A DNA stretch of 64,000 nucleotides from Clitoria ternatea (GCA_037962975.1 JAYKXN010000072.1:1-64000), one strand, 5' to 3'. Shown: positions 35,806 through 49,246, counted from the first letter of the stretch. A program made the numbers and translations. Notes: generated by a model not told the origin, from the letters alone.

Positions 35806-37598
35806 GTAAAATGATAAAAATAAATAAAATTAACATACTTTATTGCGTCTTCACTATGTCATCTTCATATGAAACATAAACTTGTTTCTTTTTCATCAGA
35901 TGGGAGTGAAGGAGATCTTTTGATTGTGATAGGAATCTTTTAATTGAAGGAGATCTTGTATATGTCTTCACAAAAGACAATCCAAGTGTAAATTTTGAAA
36001 ATAATGAAGTTAGTGAACTAACTTGTGTTTATTGTAAAAAGAAAAAGTTAAGAACACAATCCCTTAAGATAGGATTATATAGTGAAATGATAAAATAAGG
36101 GAAAATAATTCAAAATTACTGAAGGAAGAACATTTCTAATAAAGTCATCATCATTGTTTACGCTTTGATTTTATTAAGTTATGTATAAAGAACTACCTAA
36201 TAATGCTTAACTAGATATTATTAAATCAAAATTATCATCATTGTGTATATTTTAATTCAATTAAGATATATATAAAGAAATATATAATAATGGTTAGTTT
36301 TTTCTTATCTTTAAACAAATACTCAACGCTTATATCAAACAACATACAAAGATTATAAGGGTGGTCTTACATATGTGACTTAGATATCACACACGTCGAG
36401 GTTGTTATGAACCAGTAAAAGAATTTGTTATTGTGATCAACAACGGATACCATGTAATTCACTTATACCAAAAAAATTCATATGAGAATGGTACAATTTT
36501 ATCTAATAACTTCAAACATTGATATATCTTTCATTATTTTGCATTATTACATGTTTTAGAATATTTAAAATTTAAATCAATGATAATTATTATATATTAA
36601 TAAGTATTATATATATTAAAAGATATTTAATATTACATAATAATATTTAACATACTTATGACCAAAGCATGATACTTAGTCATTATAAATGTTTTCAAAT
36701 CTTATATATTTTTATTTGTTGGTTATTTATTAACATAAAAATCAAACATCACTTATATATTAAAATCAACCTTTTGTTACTCTCATGAACATGTGTAAAT
36801 ATCACAAACAATGACTTACTTATTATTATGATGTCATTTATCATGACATTTGTCTGAATCTCATCAATCATGACTTTTTTATATAGGGAACATATTAGTT
36901 ATTAGTGTGGAAACATATATTTTGATACTTTCATCGTAGTGGAAGTTTAAAAATCTAGAATGGAATAATTATTTTATAATTTTTTACTTTTATATATAAT
37001 TTCTAATTTTGCTTCATTTAAATAAAATTTATTTTTTTAAATCAAATGAAGATAAATTTAATAAATTGTAAGTTCTCAAATTCTTTTTATTCATTAAATA
37101 TATCTTATATTTAGTGTTCTATATTATGATTCAGACATCAATAAAAATGTAACATTCATAAAAAACTTATATAAAAATTATTAAAATTTAAATTCTTATA
37201 ATATTCATAAATTTGTGAAGATAAAATTATGATGGTAGAAAAGAAACATTTGATATAGAGACATTGTCTTTTTCAAATAAATAAGTAATACTAATACTTG
37301 TGTATAATCATAAGGTTTAAAATATATAAACAAAATATGAAAATTATATGTCAATAAAGTATATGATGAATAACTTGATAGAAATAACTATCAACTTAAG
37401 GAATTCACATTCTAATTGTGATTTGACATAAAAGATCAAAATTGACATTTGATGAATCCATTCATAAACATAAAATCCTTTTCTATAAAAAATTTAACAT
37501 TATAGAAGTAAAATTAAAGAGATCTTGTGCTTGTGTCCATCAAAGGTGATTAAGTATAAATTCTGAAACTAATAAAGTTAATGAAGCAACTTGTGTTT
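35806..37598 (+). repeat. Satellite monomers, variant type
   Basis: Starts at the edge of the truncated CACTA copy and carries the variant anchor GTGATAGGAATCTTTT near 35925 instead of GTGCTAGGAGTGCTT, then the AACAATGACTTACTTATT landmark near 36808. Near 37516 the text skips from AAAATTAAA directly to GAGATCTTGTG, a deletion of about 150-200 bp relative to other monomers. No gene seen; the open frame 37550-37735 belongs to the LTR that follows. Confidence 0.75.
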
Positions 37599-38005
37599 TG
37601 TGACATCCCGGGCACTGTTGAGGGCGGGGAGTGATCACCGGTGCATAGGCACGGACAAGAAGCGGCTCCTGGCAGGCTTTTAGTGGGAGGGACACATGAA
37701 CAAACCGAATACATACTAGAATAAGAGGGATCCAAAGACTGTATAGGTATGGGACTGTACAGTCAAGGATAGCTTAAAGGAAAGAATTTGTACTACCTAT
37801 ACCAACAAATGCATTAGCCTTTTCGGTAGCCTATCACTTAAGGACTCCAAAGTTTAGCATGCTTAACTTGGAGTAATTCTGGGATAGGTGACCTCTTGGG
37901 AAGTTCTTAGGAAGTGTGTGAGTGAGGATAAAAACACATTGGAAAGGTCTCATGGTGGTCTGTGGGGAGAGTCATTCATTCCTGAAAAGCGACCGGGGCA
38001 TTACA
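37599..38005 (+). mobile_element. Cassandra solo LTR, plus orientation, 407 bp
   Basis: Starts TGTGACATCCCGGGC, ends CGGGGCATTACA, flanked by a 5-bp duplication TGTTT (37594-37598 and 38006-38010). It interrupts the monomer phrase ACTTGTGTTTATTGTAAAAA, which is intact in other monomers. The 5S-like segment is near 37845-37905 (AAGTTTAGCATGCTTAACTT, GGTGACCTCTTGGGAAGTTC). Site and orientation differ from the other three, so this is a separate insertion. Confidence 0.92.
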
Positions 38006-38413
38006 TGTTTATTGTAAAAAAAAAAAGTATGAGACAATAATCCTTTAAAATATGATTCCTTGACAAATAATAAAATATTTATTGAGTAAAAAATAATTAC
38101 AAAAATCAATGAAAGGATTAGATTTCAATAAAAGTCATTACTATTAATTAAGCACACTTTAATTTGAGTAAGATATATATAAAGAACCATCTAATGGTAT
38201 TTAATTTGTTATTAATATTATTATTAAACCAATACTAAATTATTTTACCAAATTACATATGAAGATTATTATAGATATATGTATGTGTATATATATATAT
38301 AAAGTGTGAAAATTTTGGTTATTATAACAAATAAGACATGACATATTTAAGGCGCCTATACGTATAGAGAAGACATATACTATCAAAATCTTAATTTGAT
38401 CTTAAAGTAAAAA
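38006..38413 (+). repeat. Satellite segment between solo LTRs
   Basis: Continues the monomer after the Cassandra LTR, with a large internal deletion near 38270 (GAAGATTAT to the TA tract at 38289-38301). Ends in the AAAAA duplication of the next element. Confidence 0.8.
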
Positions 38414-38608
38414 TGTAACATCCTAATAGAGCATTAATGGACAAGTCAAAGGTAATGGCTGATTAACTAAAAAGTGGCATGGAATGACACATGTGCCCCT
38501 CTTGACAGTATAGTAGCTTCAGTTTCACTTTTCCACCCACTCTGAACTTATTTCTCTTTTATGCATGCAGAACCACTCTTCTATTCTCTCCAGAATTCCC
38601 ACAAGCCT

Positions 38609-38983
38609 CTTCTTCTTCTTCTTCTTCTTCTTCTTCTTCTTCTTCTTCTTCTTCTTCTTCTTCTTCTTCTTCTTCTTCTTCTTCTTCTTCTTCTTCTTCT
38701 TCTTCTTCTTCTTCTTCTTCTTCTTCTTCTTCTTCTTCTTCTTCTTCTTCTTCTTCTTCTTCTTCTTCTTCTTCTTCTTCTTCTTCTTCTTCTTCTTCTT
38801 CTTCTTCTTCTTCTTCTTCTTCTTCTTCTTCTTCTTCTTCTTCTTCTTCTTCTTCTTCTTCTTCTTCTTCTTCTTCTTCTTCTTCTTCTTCTTCTTCTTC
38901 TTCTTCTTCTTCTTCTTCTTCTTCTTCTTCTTCTTCTTCTTCTTCTTCTTCTTCTTCTTCTTCTTCTTCTTCTTCTTCTTCTT
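38609..38983. repeat. (CTT)125 microsatellite (GAA on minus)
   Basis: Uninterrupted trinucleotide run of 375 bp within the long LTR. The homopolymer Lys, Leu and Phe open frames over this tract (38525-39130 minus, 38561-39229 and 38565-39080 plus) are artefacts of the repeat. Confidence 0.95.
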
Positions 38984-39549
38984 CGTCATCTCCCTTTCCT
39001 CCTCTTTTTTTCCACTCGACGTTGTTGGAATCTCGACTGGGAAGTGGGCAGTGTTAAGGTGCCATTCCTGTTTCTCCTGAAGTCGACAGAGCTTCTTCTT
39101 CCTCTCCTCCGTCTTCACCTTCTTCTTCATCAGCGACGTTGTAGTGTCTTGGAGGCTCGGAGTCCTCCACTGTTAGCAAGGGTTAGACTGTCGAGAGTGA
39201 GAGAACAGCTTCCAGTTTCTCCAAGCTGAGTGCGGAGTTTGACTAGGTTCAAAGGTCATTGAGCCAGAGAGAGTGATTGAAGGAACGATCGGAGCAGCCG
39301 ATCTGCGTTGAAAGTTCGAGTGACATCACAGTAGGTAAGGGGTGCTTTACATTTCAAATGAATGGTTTATGGACGGGTTCCGGGTGAAATTGATATGTTG
39401 TTTGTTATATAGCTTTGAAATGTGATGATTGATGTGTTTTGGTTGTTTGATAACTTGTGATATACCCGGATATATGAAATCTGAGTTATGAAGTGTTATG
39501 TGATTCTGTCCATGATTGAATATTGAATTGCATATGATGCATGATGATT

Positions 39550-40470
39550 TTAATGAGTATGTCAAGTGTTTACAGCGTGAAACGCTTACTATATGATTGT
39601 ATATGGAATTGCATGTGAAGTATGTTGATTGAAATAAGAATACCGAGTGCATACAGCATGGGACGCTTGATGATTAAAATCATATGCATTTGATTCACCA
39701 TTGAAATACCGAGTACATACAGTGTGGGGCGCTTAATATAGAAATAGTAATCAAATGAATATGCATGAGATATAAAGATGAGAATGCCGAGTGCATACAG
39801 TGTGGGACACTTGATGATTAAAATCATATGCATTTGATTCACCATTGAAATGCCGAGTGCATACAGCGTGGGACGCTTAATATAGAAATGGTAATCAAAT
39901 GAATATGTGTGAGATATGATGTTAAGAATACCGAGTGCATACAGTGTTGGACGCTTGATGATCAAAATCATATGCATTTGATTCACCATTGAAATGCCGA
40001 GTGCATACAGCGTGGGATGCTTAATATAGAAATGGTAATCAAATGAATATGCATGAGATATAAAGATGAGAATGCCGAGTGCATACAGCGTTGGACGCTT
40101 GATGATTATAATCATATTCATGTGATTCACCATTGAAATACTGAGTGTATACAGCGTGGGACGCTTAATATAGAAATGGTAATCAAATGAATATGTATGA
40201 GATATAAAGATGAGAATGTTGAGCGCATACAGCGTTGGACGCTTGATGATTATAATCATATGCATGTGATTCACCATTGAAATGCCGAGTGCGTACAGCG
40301 TGCGGCGCTTAATATAGAAATAGTAATCAAATGAATATGCATGAGATATAAAGATGAGAATGCCGAGCACATATAGCGTTGGACGCTTGATGATTATAAT
40401 CATATGCATGTGATTCACCATTGAAATGCCGAGTGCATACAGCGTGGGACGCTTAATATAGAAATGGTAA
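39550..40470. repeat. Minisatellite, about 144-bp unit, about six copies
   Basis: Unit made of two half-units (about 66 and 77 bp), each with CCGAGTGCATACAGCG followed by TGGGACGCTT or TTGGACGCTT. Half-units lie near 39646, 39708, 39787, 39853, 39930, 39996, 40075, 40139, 40219, 40283, 40362 and 40428, with a decayed one near 39557. Because the period is a multiple of three, the minus strand has a 283-codon open frame (39570-40421) with a 48-residue period; I regard this as incidental. Confidence 0.88.
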
Positions 40471-41229
40471 TCAAATGAATATGTATGAGATACAAAGAAA
40501 GACCTTGGGTTGGACTCAAGGCAAACCTATCGAGTGGGACTCGGGGCTACCCGTAACACTTCCGTTGTCGCCTGGAGTGACTGTGTTACATGAGAGGGCA
40601 AACGGTTTGGTACCAGTAAAACGGCCAGATCAGCTTGGAGTTGAGAAAAAGGCTGGGAGCCTATGTTTCAACATAAAAAATTAATAATGAATAATCGGAT
40701 CCGACTGAATAAATGTGTGCACACTGAAACTGTTTCCGAGTACAATGTGTCTTGTATGTTTATGTGTATATGTTATTGAGAATAGTATGAATAATATAGC
40801 CATGAATGAGTTGAGTGAATTCTGACTGATTGATGCCGAGTGAGTAGTCATATTGAATGGCAGGGTATGTTATTGTTTGATTGTGAAATGATATTGTATA
40901 GTTGTGAATGTAGTGACTAATCCGAGTCAATAACTGTCATTTAATATGTAAAATGCTCACCCCTACTTGTGGCTATATTTTCAGTGAATTTAGGCCAGGA
41001 TGGCAAATGATGAGAGATCATTAAGCCTGAGTGACGAGCACTCGTACAGTTATAGTGTACATATTGTGTAGAAATGTGAATATAGTCTTGACCAACTCCT
41101 ATGTATATAACATTTTGTTTAAGTATATACATGAGTTGAATTTAACTCGGATTGTGGATATTTATTTATACGTATTGCTAATATGTTGCTTGAATTAGCC
41201 AGGGAGTGATGTTGTATGAGAAATATCAA

Positions 41230-41960
41230 AGATAAAGGTGTTTCCGGCTGAGAAATAACCGAAAGGATCTATTCTGAGTGAGGAAAGGTTAAAATACTGC
41301 CGAGTGAGACTTGGCCGAGTGGACCACTTCCGACGGAAGAAAGGTCAATAAGTTTCCGAGTGAGATATGACTGAGAGAGTCTCTTCCGAGTGAAGAGAGG
41401 TTAAAAGTATTACCGAGTGGTTCACTTCCGAGGGATGGAAAGTTAATGTGTTTCCGAGTAAAACATAGCTGGGAGAACCTCTTCCGAGGGAAGAAGGGTT
41501 TAATACTCCCGAGTGAGAATTAACCGAGAGAATTTCTCCCGAGAGAAGAACGGTCAAAACGTTTCGGAGTGAAACACACCTTAGTAAACCTATTCCGAGT
41601 GGATAAGGTTATAAAATCTCCGAGTAAGACTTAACCTAGTAAAATATTCCCGAGTGAAGAATGTGTAAGACACGTCCGAGCAAATTGAGGTTGAAGTGTC
41701 TCTGAGTGAAGCGAGATTAATTTAATTCTGAGTGAAGCATAACCGAAGGGGAAATACTTCTGGGTGAAGGAAGGTTTAAAGATTCTGAGTGGAATTAACT
41801 GAGAGAATCATTTTCTGGGTGAAGATTAAAAAGGTTCCGAGTGAATCATGTCTGTGAGGAGACCTTCCAGAATATGGGTCTGACTTTGAGTGAGAATTCC
41901 GAGTGAGGTATGACCCGAGTAGACGGTTCCCGACTGAGCGGAGGTCCCAATTCCGAATTA
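41230..41960. repeat. Degenerate CCGAGTGA-rich array
   Basis: CCGAGTGA and close variants recur roughly every 25-40 bp, alternating with GAAGAAAGGTT-type phrases. Probably a decayed short tandem array inside the LTR. The same CCGAGTG core occurs in the 144-bp minisatellite upstream. Confidence 0.7.
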
Positions 41961-42153
41961 ATAAATACCGAGTGTTGGAACTCGCCCTAGCGAGTAGGAG
42001 CCCGCTCAAGCGTTATCTGCTGGTTTCGTGTAGCTGGATTAGGGTCTTGCCAAGAGAGTGGCACCCTGACCCATTTCCTTTTTCCTGACTCATGATGAGC
42101 GCGAAAAATTTCCTCTGTCTCGGATTTACTTTTATTTAAGTCGGGATGTTACA

Positions 42154-45100
42154 AAAAACGTCAAATATGGCTAAAGTTATTAATGTGGAAACATATATTT
42201 TGATACCATTATAGTAGTTAAAGTTTAAAAATCTAGAATTAAATAATTATATTAGAATCTTTTACTTTTATATATAATTTATACTTTGTTTCATTTAAAT
42301 AAAATTTATTTTTTAAAATCAAATAAAGATAAATTTAATAAATCGTCACTTCTCAAATTACTTTTATTCATTAAATATACATTATATTTAGTGTTCTATG
42401 TTATGATTGAGACATCAATAAAAATGTAATAGTCATTAAAAAGATATATAAAAATTATTAAAATTAAAAATCTTATAATATTCATATATTTGTGAAGACA
42501 AAATTATTATGGTAGAAAATGAACATTTGATATAGAGACATTGTCTTTTTTCAAATAAATAAGTAATACTAATACTTTGTGTATAATCATAATGTTTAAA
42601 ATATATAAACAAACTAAGAAAATTATATGACAATAAAATATATGATAAATAACTTGGCAGATACACCTATCATCTTATGGAATTCACATTCTAATTGTGA
42701 TTTGACATAAAAGAACAAAATTGACATCTTGATGAATCCATTCATAAACATAAACCATACATTATAGAAGTAAAATTAAAATGAATAAAAATAAAACTAG
42801 CATATTTTCCAGTATTATCTTCATCCCAATCATAAACGTGTTTTTTTGTTACCACAAGATGGGAGCGCAACGAGATGAAGCGCTTTTTGAGGATACAAAA
42901 CCTGTTGAAAATGCTTGTGCTAGGAGTGCTTATTAATTTAAAAAGATCTTGTGAGTGTGTCCACCAAAGGTGATTAAGTATAAATTTTGAAAGTAATAAA
43001 GTTAATGAACTAACTTGTGTTTATTATAAAAAAAAAAGTGTTGAGACAATAATCCCTTAAAATAGGATTCCTTGACAAATAATAAAATATTTATTGAATA
43101 ACAAAAAATTACAAAAATCAGTGAAAGGATTAGATTTCAATAAAAGTCATCATTATTAATTAAGTATACTTTAATTTGATTAAGATATATATAAAGAACC
43201 ATCTAATAGTATTGAATTTGTTGTTATTATTATTTTTAAGCCAATACTAAATTTTATACCAAATTACATAAGAAGATTATGGGGTGGCTTTAAATATAAG
43301 ACTAAAATGTATCACTCATAGATGTTGTTAGAAACCAACAAAAGAATTTGTCGTCATGGTGGACATTAAATGCCATGTACTATAGTTACACTATCAAAAT
43401 AAAGAACAATAAAATTTAACATCCTAAATTAGTGTATGTTTTATTTTTTACTTGGTGTTAATATTTGTTTTAATGTTTAGAATACAAGTAAATGATCATC
43501 ATTTGATAATATAGATTCATTGTGCATCCATATATATATATAAAGTGTGAAAATTTGGTTATTATAAAAAATAAGACATGATATATTTAAGAGGTCTATA
43601 CATACAGAGAAGACATATACTATCAAAATCTTAATTTTATTTTAAATTAAAAATGTCAAATATGGTTATTAATGAATAACTAAAACATATTTAGACACAT
43701 TTGTTATATTAGATTTAAAAAATGTCATAATATCTATAGTCTTCTATCTAATAATAGGAGTCAAAAATTGTATATTGATGGCAGCAAACATTAGTCATAG
43801 TCATTGGTTGAGGAAAACACACATAACTAATTTTACAATTAAATTTCCACTTCACTTTATTTTTCAGATGGATTCGGCCTAATTTAATTTTAGGATAATT
43901 TATAATATCATATTTAATAAGTGGTAACATTTCATCATATGACTGATTAAACTAATTTCCAGTGAGTTTGCTAAAATAAATACACAATATATGTTTGGGA
44001 TCCCTTGAGTTATTTAATGTTGCTATGGGTCCGTATGCATGGCTTAATGCAAACTAAATTTTGAACCCTAAATTATTGAGAGAAAATATAACGTCACATA
44101 AAGTAAATCTAAAGGTTGTGAATCACAAACTTACTAACTTTATACATATAAAGATGAATTAGAAAGAGAAAATGTACAATGAAAATAGTTTTTATTTTTG
44201 AATTATATCACAATACCAAATTATGGATTGACATCCAACTTCTAAGATCTTTTAGATTTCTTTTGAAACATATAACTCATATATCTGTATCACACTTTCT
44301 TATTGTTATAAACGTGTGTAAATATCTTAAACAATGAATTATTTAATTTAATGATGTCATTTATCATGACATTTGTTTGAATCTCACCAATCAGGACTAT
44401 CAATACATATGACATATTAGTTTTTAGAGTGGTAACATAAATTTTGATTCCAAGAGTGTAGTTAAATTGTAAAAATGTATAATTAAATAATTTTGATAAT
44501 AATTTTTACTTATATATGTATGGTTTTAATCTTTTTCCACTTTTTAAAATAAAATTTATCTTTTAAAAAATCAAATAAAGATAAATTTAACCTTGAAAAT
44601 ATTTTATTCAATAAATATATCTTATATCTAGTGTTGTACGCTACAATAGAGACACCAACAAAGGTGTGATATTCGTCATAATAATATATGAAAAATTAAG
44701 AAAATTTAAAATCATATAGTAATTATAAATTTTTGAAGATACAATCAATGATAATAGAACATTTGATATATACTTATAAGTTGGACACACTAAATTTTTC
44801 AAATAAATAAATAGTATTAGCATTTGTGTATAATCATATTGTTTGAAATAGAAAATCAAACTAAATAAATTATATGTTAATTTTATTTATTTTTATCATT
44901 TTAATTTCATTTATGTATTGCTAACTTTTTTCTCTAGACATGGATTTAATTCTTGAAGTCTATATGTGTTTATCATACCCTAAACCCTAAACCATACATT
45001 ATAGAAGTAAAATTAAAATGAAAAAAAAAATAAAACTAGCATCTTTTCTAGTATTATCTTCATCTCAATCATAAACTTGTGTTTTTTTTGTTACCACAAG

Positions 45101-48100
45101 ATGGGAGCTTAACGACATGAAGCACTTTTTGAGGATACAAAACCTGTTGAAAATGCTTATGCTGGGAGTGCTTATTAATTTAAAGAGATCTTGTGAGTGT
45201 GTTCACCAAAGGTGATTAAGTATAAATTTTGAAAGTAATAAAGTTAATGAACCAACTAGTGTTTATTATAAACAAAAAGTGTTGAGACAATAATCCCTTA
45301 AAATAGGATACCTTGATAAATAATAAAATATTTATTGAGTAAAATATAATTACAAAAATCAGTGAAAGGATTAGATTTCAATAAAAGTCATCATTATTAT
45401 TTAAGTACACTTTAATTATATTAAGATATATATAAAGAACCATGTAATAGTATTTAATTTGTTATTATTATTTTTATTAAACCAATGTTAAATTGTTATA
45501 CCAAATTACATATGAAGATTATGGGGTGGCTTTAAATATCAGAGTGAAATGTGTCACTCATAGATGTTGTTAGAAGCCAACAAAAGAATTTGTCGTCATG
45601 GTGGACATTAAATGCCATGTACTATAGTTATACCATGAAAATAAAGAACAGTAAAATTTAACATCCTAAATTGGTGTATGTTTTATTATTTTACTTGGTG
45701 TTAATGTTTGTTATAATGTTTAGAATACAAGTAAGTGATTATCGTTTGATAATATAGATTTATTGTGCATCCGTATATATATATATATTTATATATATAT
45801 ATATATATATAAAGAGTGAAAATTTTGGTTATTATAAAAAATAAGACATGATATATTTAAGAGGTCTATACATACAGAGAAGAGTTATACTATCAAAATC
45901 TTAATTTTATCTTAAAGTAAAAATGTCAAATATGGTTATTAATGAATAACTAAAACATATTTAGACACATTTGTTATATTAGATTTATAAAATGTCACAA
46001 TATCTATAGTCTTCTATCTAATAATTGGAGTGCAAAAATGTATATTGATGGCAACAAACATTAGTCATAGTCATTGGTTGAGGAAAAGACACATAACTAA
46101 TTTTAAAATTGAATTAACACTTCACTTTATTTTTCAGATGGATTCAGCTTAATTTATTTTTAGGATAATTTATAACATCATATTTATTAAGTGGCAACAT
46201 TTCATCATGACTGATTAAACTAATTGTAAGTGAGTTTGTTGAAATAAATACACAATATATGTTTGGGATCCCTTGAGTTATTTAATGTTGCTTTGGGTCC
46301 ATATTCATGGCTTAGTGCAAACTAAATTTTGAACCCTAAATTATTGAGAGAAAATATGGTGTCACATAAAGTAAATCTAAAGGTTGAGAATCACAAACTT
46401 ATCAACTTTATACATATAAAGATGAATTAGAAAGAGAAAATGTACAATGAAAATACTTTTATTTTTGAATTATATAACAATACCAAATTATGGACTGACA
46501 TCCAACTTCTAAGATCTTTTAGATTTCTTTTAAAAAATATAACTCATATATTTGCATCACACTTGCTTATTGTTATAAACATGTGTAAATATCTCAAACA
46601 ATGACTTATTTACTTTCATGATGTCATTTATAATGATATTTGTTTGAATCTCATCAAGCATGACTTTTTTATGTGTAGAACCTTTTAGTTATTAGTGTGG
46701 AAACATATATTTTGATACCATAATAGTAGTTAATGTTTAAAAATCTAGAATTGAATAATTATTTACTTTTATATATAATTTATACTTTTGTTTCATTTAA
46801 ATAAATTTTTTTTTAAATCAAATAAAGATAAATTTAATAAATCGTCACTTCTCACTCATTAAATATACGTTATATTTAGTGTTCTATGCTATGATTGAGA
46901 CATCAATAAAAATGTAATAGTCATTAAAAAGATATATCAAAATTATTAAAATTAAAAATCTTATAATATTCATATATTTGTGAAGACAAAATTATTATGG
47001 TAGAAAATGAACATTTGATATAGAGACATTGTCTTTTTTCAAATAAATAAGTAATACTAATACTTGTGTATAATCATAACATTTAAAATATATAAACAAA
47101 CTAAGAAAATTATATGACAATAAAATATATGATAAATAACTTGACAGAAACAACTACCAGCTTAAGGAATTCACATTCTAATTGTGATTTGACGTAAAAG
47201 ATTAAAATTGACATTTTATGATTCCATTCATAAACATAAAATCTTTAGCTATAAGAAATTTAACATTATAGAACTAAAATTAAAATGAATAAAAAATAAA
47301 ACTAGCATCTTTTCCAGCATCATCTTTATCTAGATCACAAACTTGTTTTTTTTTTGTTACCGCAAGATAGAGTGCAATGACATGAAGCACTTTTTGAGGA
47401 TACAAAACCTGTTGAAAATGCTTGTGCTAAGAGTGCTTTAATTTAAAGAGATCTTATGAGAGTGTCCACGAAAGGTGATTAAGTATAAATTCTGAAAGTA
47501 ATACAGTTAATGAACCAACTTGTGTTTATTGTAAAAAAAAGTGTTGAGACAATAATTCCTTAGAATAGGATTACTTGGCAAATAATAAAATATTTAATGA
47601 GTAAAAAATAATTACTAAAATTAGTGAAAGGATTAGATTTCAATAGAAGTCATCGTTATGAATTATGTACACTTTAATTTGATTAAGATATGTATAAAGA
47701 ACCATCTAATAGTATTTCATTTGTTATTATTATTAAACCAATACTAAAATGTTATACCATATTACATATGAAGATTATGAGGTGACTTTAAATATTAGAG
47801 TTAAATGTGTCACTCACAGATGTTGTTAGAAGCCAACAAAAGAATTTGTCATCATGGTGGACCTTAAATGCCATGTACTACACTTACACCATCAAAATAA
47901 AGAATAGTAAAATTTAATAACCTAAATTGGTGTATGTTTTATTATTTTACTAATGTTTGTTTCAATGTGTAGAATACAAGTAAATTATAATCATTTAATA
48001 ATATGTATCAATTATGCATATATATATATATATATATAAAGTTTGAAAATTTTAGTTATTGAAACAAATAAGACATGACATATTTAAGAGGCCTATAGGT

Positions 48101-48197
48101 ACATAGAAGACATATACTATCAAAATCTTAATTTTATAAGTAAAAATGTCAAATATGGTTATATAAATAAATAACTAAAACATATTTAGACACATTA
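42154..48197 (+). repeat. Satellite monomers
   Basis: Anchors near 42917, 45159 and 47423 (spacings 2242, 2264). Just after the long LTR the monomer jumps from GTCAAATATGG to CTAAAGTTATTAATG, a deletion. (TA)n tracts at 43530-43542, 45774-45811 (interrupted by TTT) and 48018-48038. A left inverted-repeat arm is present but broken near 44870-44940. CCCTAAACCCTAAACC occurs at 44978-44993. The stretch 45159-48197 parallels 5350-8409 of copy A. Confidence 0.85.
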
Positions 48198-48842
48198 TGT
48201 AACGCCCCGGCCGCTTTTTAGAAATGAACGACTCGCCCTACAGACCAACACGAGACCTTTCCAATGTGCTTTTGTTCTCACTCACACATTTCCTGAGAAA
48301 TTCCCAGGAGGTCACCCATCCCAGAATTACTCCAAGTTAAGCACGCTTAACTTTGGAGTTCTTAAGTGATAGGCTACCGAAAAGGCTAATGCATTTGTTG
48401 GTATAGGTAATACGAATTCATTTCTTTAAGCTATCCTCGACTATATAGTCCCATACCTATACAGTCTTTAGATCCCTCTCATTCTGGTATGTATTCAATT
48501 CGTTCATGTGTCCCTCCCATTGGAAGCCTGCTAGGAGCCACTCCTTGTCCGTGCCCATGCACCGGCGATCACTCCCCGCCCTCAACAGTGCCTGGGATGT
48601 CACATGCCCACCAGCTTCCGCCTGGTTCGTCCTCGAACCATACTGTACTAGGAGAAGCTAGGCTCTGATACCACTGTAACGCCCTGGCAGCTTTTTAGGA
48701 ATGAACGACTCGTCCCACAGACCAACATGAGACCTTTTCCAATGTGCTTTTATCCTCACTCACACATTTCCTGAGAGCTTCCTAGGAGGTCACCCATCCA
48801 AGAATTACTCCAAGTTAAGGACGCTTAACTTTGGAGTTCTTA
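48198..48842 (-). mobile_element. Cassandra element, truncated
   Basis: Full left LTR (48198-48604), internal domain with the minus-strand PBS TGGTATCAGAGCC (complement at 48661-48673), and a second LTR from 48675 that stops after GGAGTTCTTAA at about 48842. There the sequence joins satellite text AAATGTATAATTAAAC (as near 17230). It shares the left target sequence CACATTA with the copy A element, so it descends from the same insertion. No right target duplication remains. Confidence 0.9.
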
Positions 48843-49246
48843 AAAATGTATAATTAAACAATTTTGATAATAATTTTTACTTATATATGTATGGTTTTAA
48901 TCTTTTTCCTATTTTTAAAATAAAATTTATCTTTAAAAAATAAAATAAAGATAAATTTAACCTTGAATTGTTTTTATTCGTTAAATATATCTTATATCTA
49001 GTGTTGTACACTACAATAGTGACGCCAACAAAGATGTGATATTCGTCATAATGATATATAAAAAATTATGAAAATTTAAAATCATATCGTAATTATAAAC
49101 TTTTGAAGATACAATCAATGATAATAGAACATTTGATATATACCTATAAGTTAGACACACTAAATTTTTTAAATAAATAAATAGTATTAGCATTTGTGCA
49201 TAATCATATCGTTTGAAATAGATAATCAAACTAAATAAATTATATG

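Larger units (their letters stand above)
38414..42153 (+). mobile_element. Long solo LTR of an LTR retrotransposon, 3.74 kb
   Basis: Bounded by TGTAACATCC and GGATGTTACA with a 5-bp duplication AAAAA (38409-38413 and 42154-42158), interrupting the monomer phrase AAAAATGTCAAATATGG. No primer-binding site, gag or pol is seen, so it reads as one solo LTR of a large element, probably Ty3/gypsy-like from its length (inference). Plus orientation is suggested by a donor-like AGGTAAGG near 39334 and by similarity to the reverse of the LTR at 59030-61950: GGTTTGGTACCAGTAAAA near 40605 and GCGCGAAAAATTTCC near 42098. Open frames inside are not recognised as genes. Confidence 0.75.

Noticed and set aside
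38525..39229. Long open frames (poly-Lys, poly-Leu, poly-Phe) over the CTT tract
   Set aside because: Pure trinucleotide repeat is open in all frames; no flanking domain supports a protein.
39570..40421. 283-codon minus-strand open frame
   Set aside because: Lies entirely in the 144-bp minisatellite; the open state follows from a period divisible by three. Kept only as a finding to test.
41903..42088. Open frames on both strands at 41776-42088
   Set aside because: Inside the LTR end next to the CCGAGTGA array; no domain similarity and the frames overlap on opposite strands.
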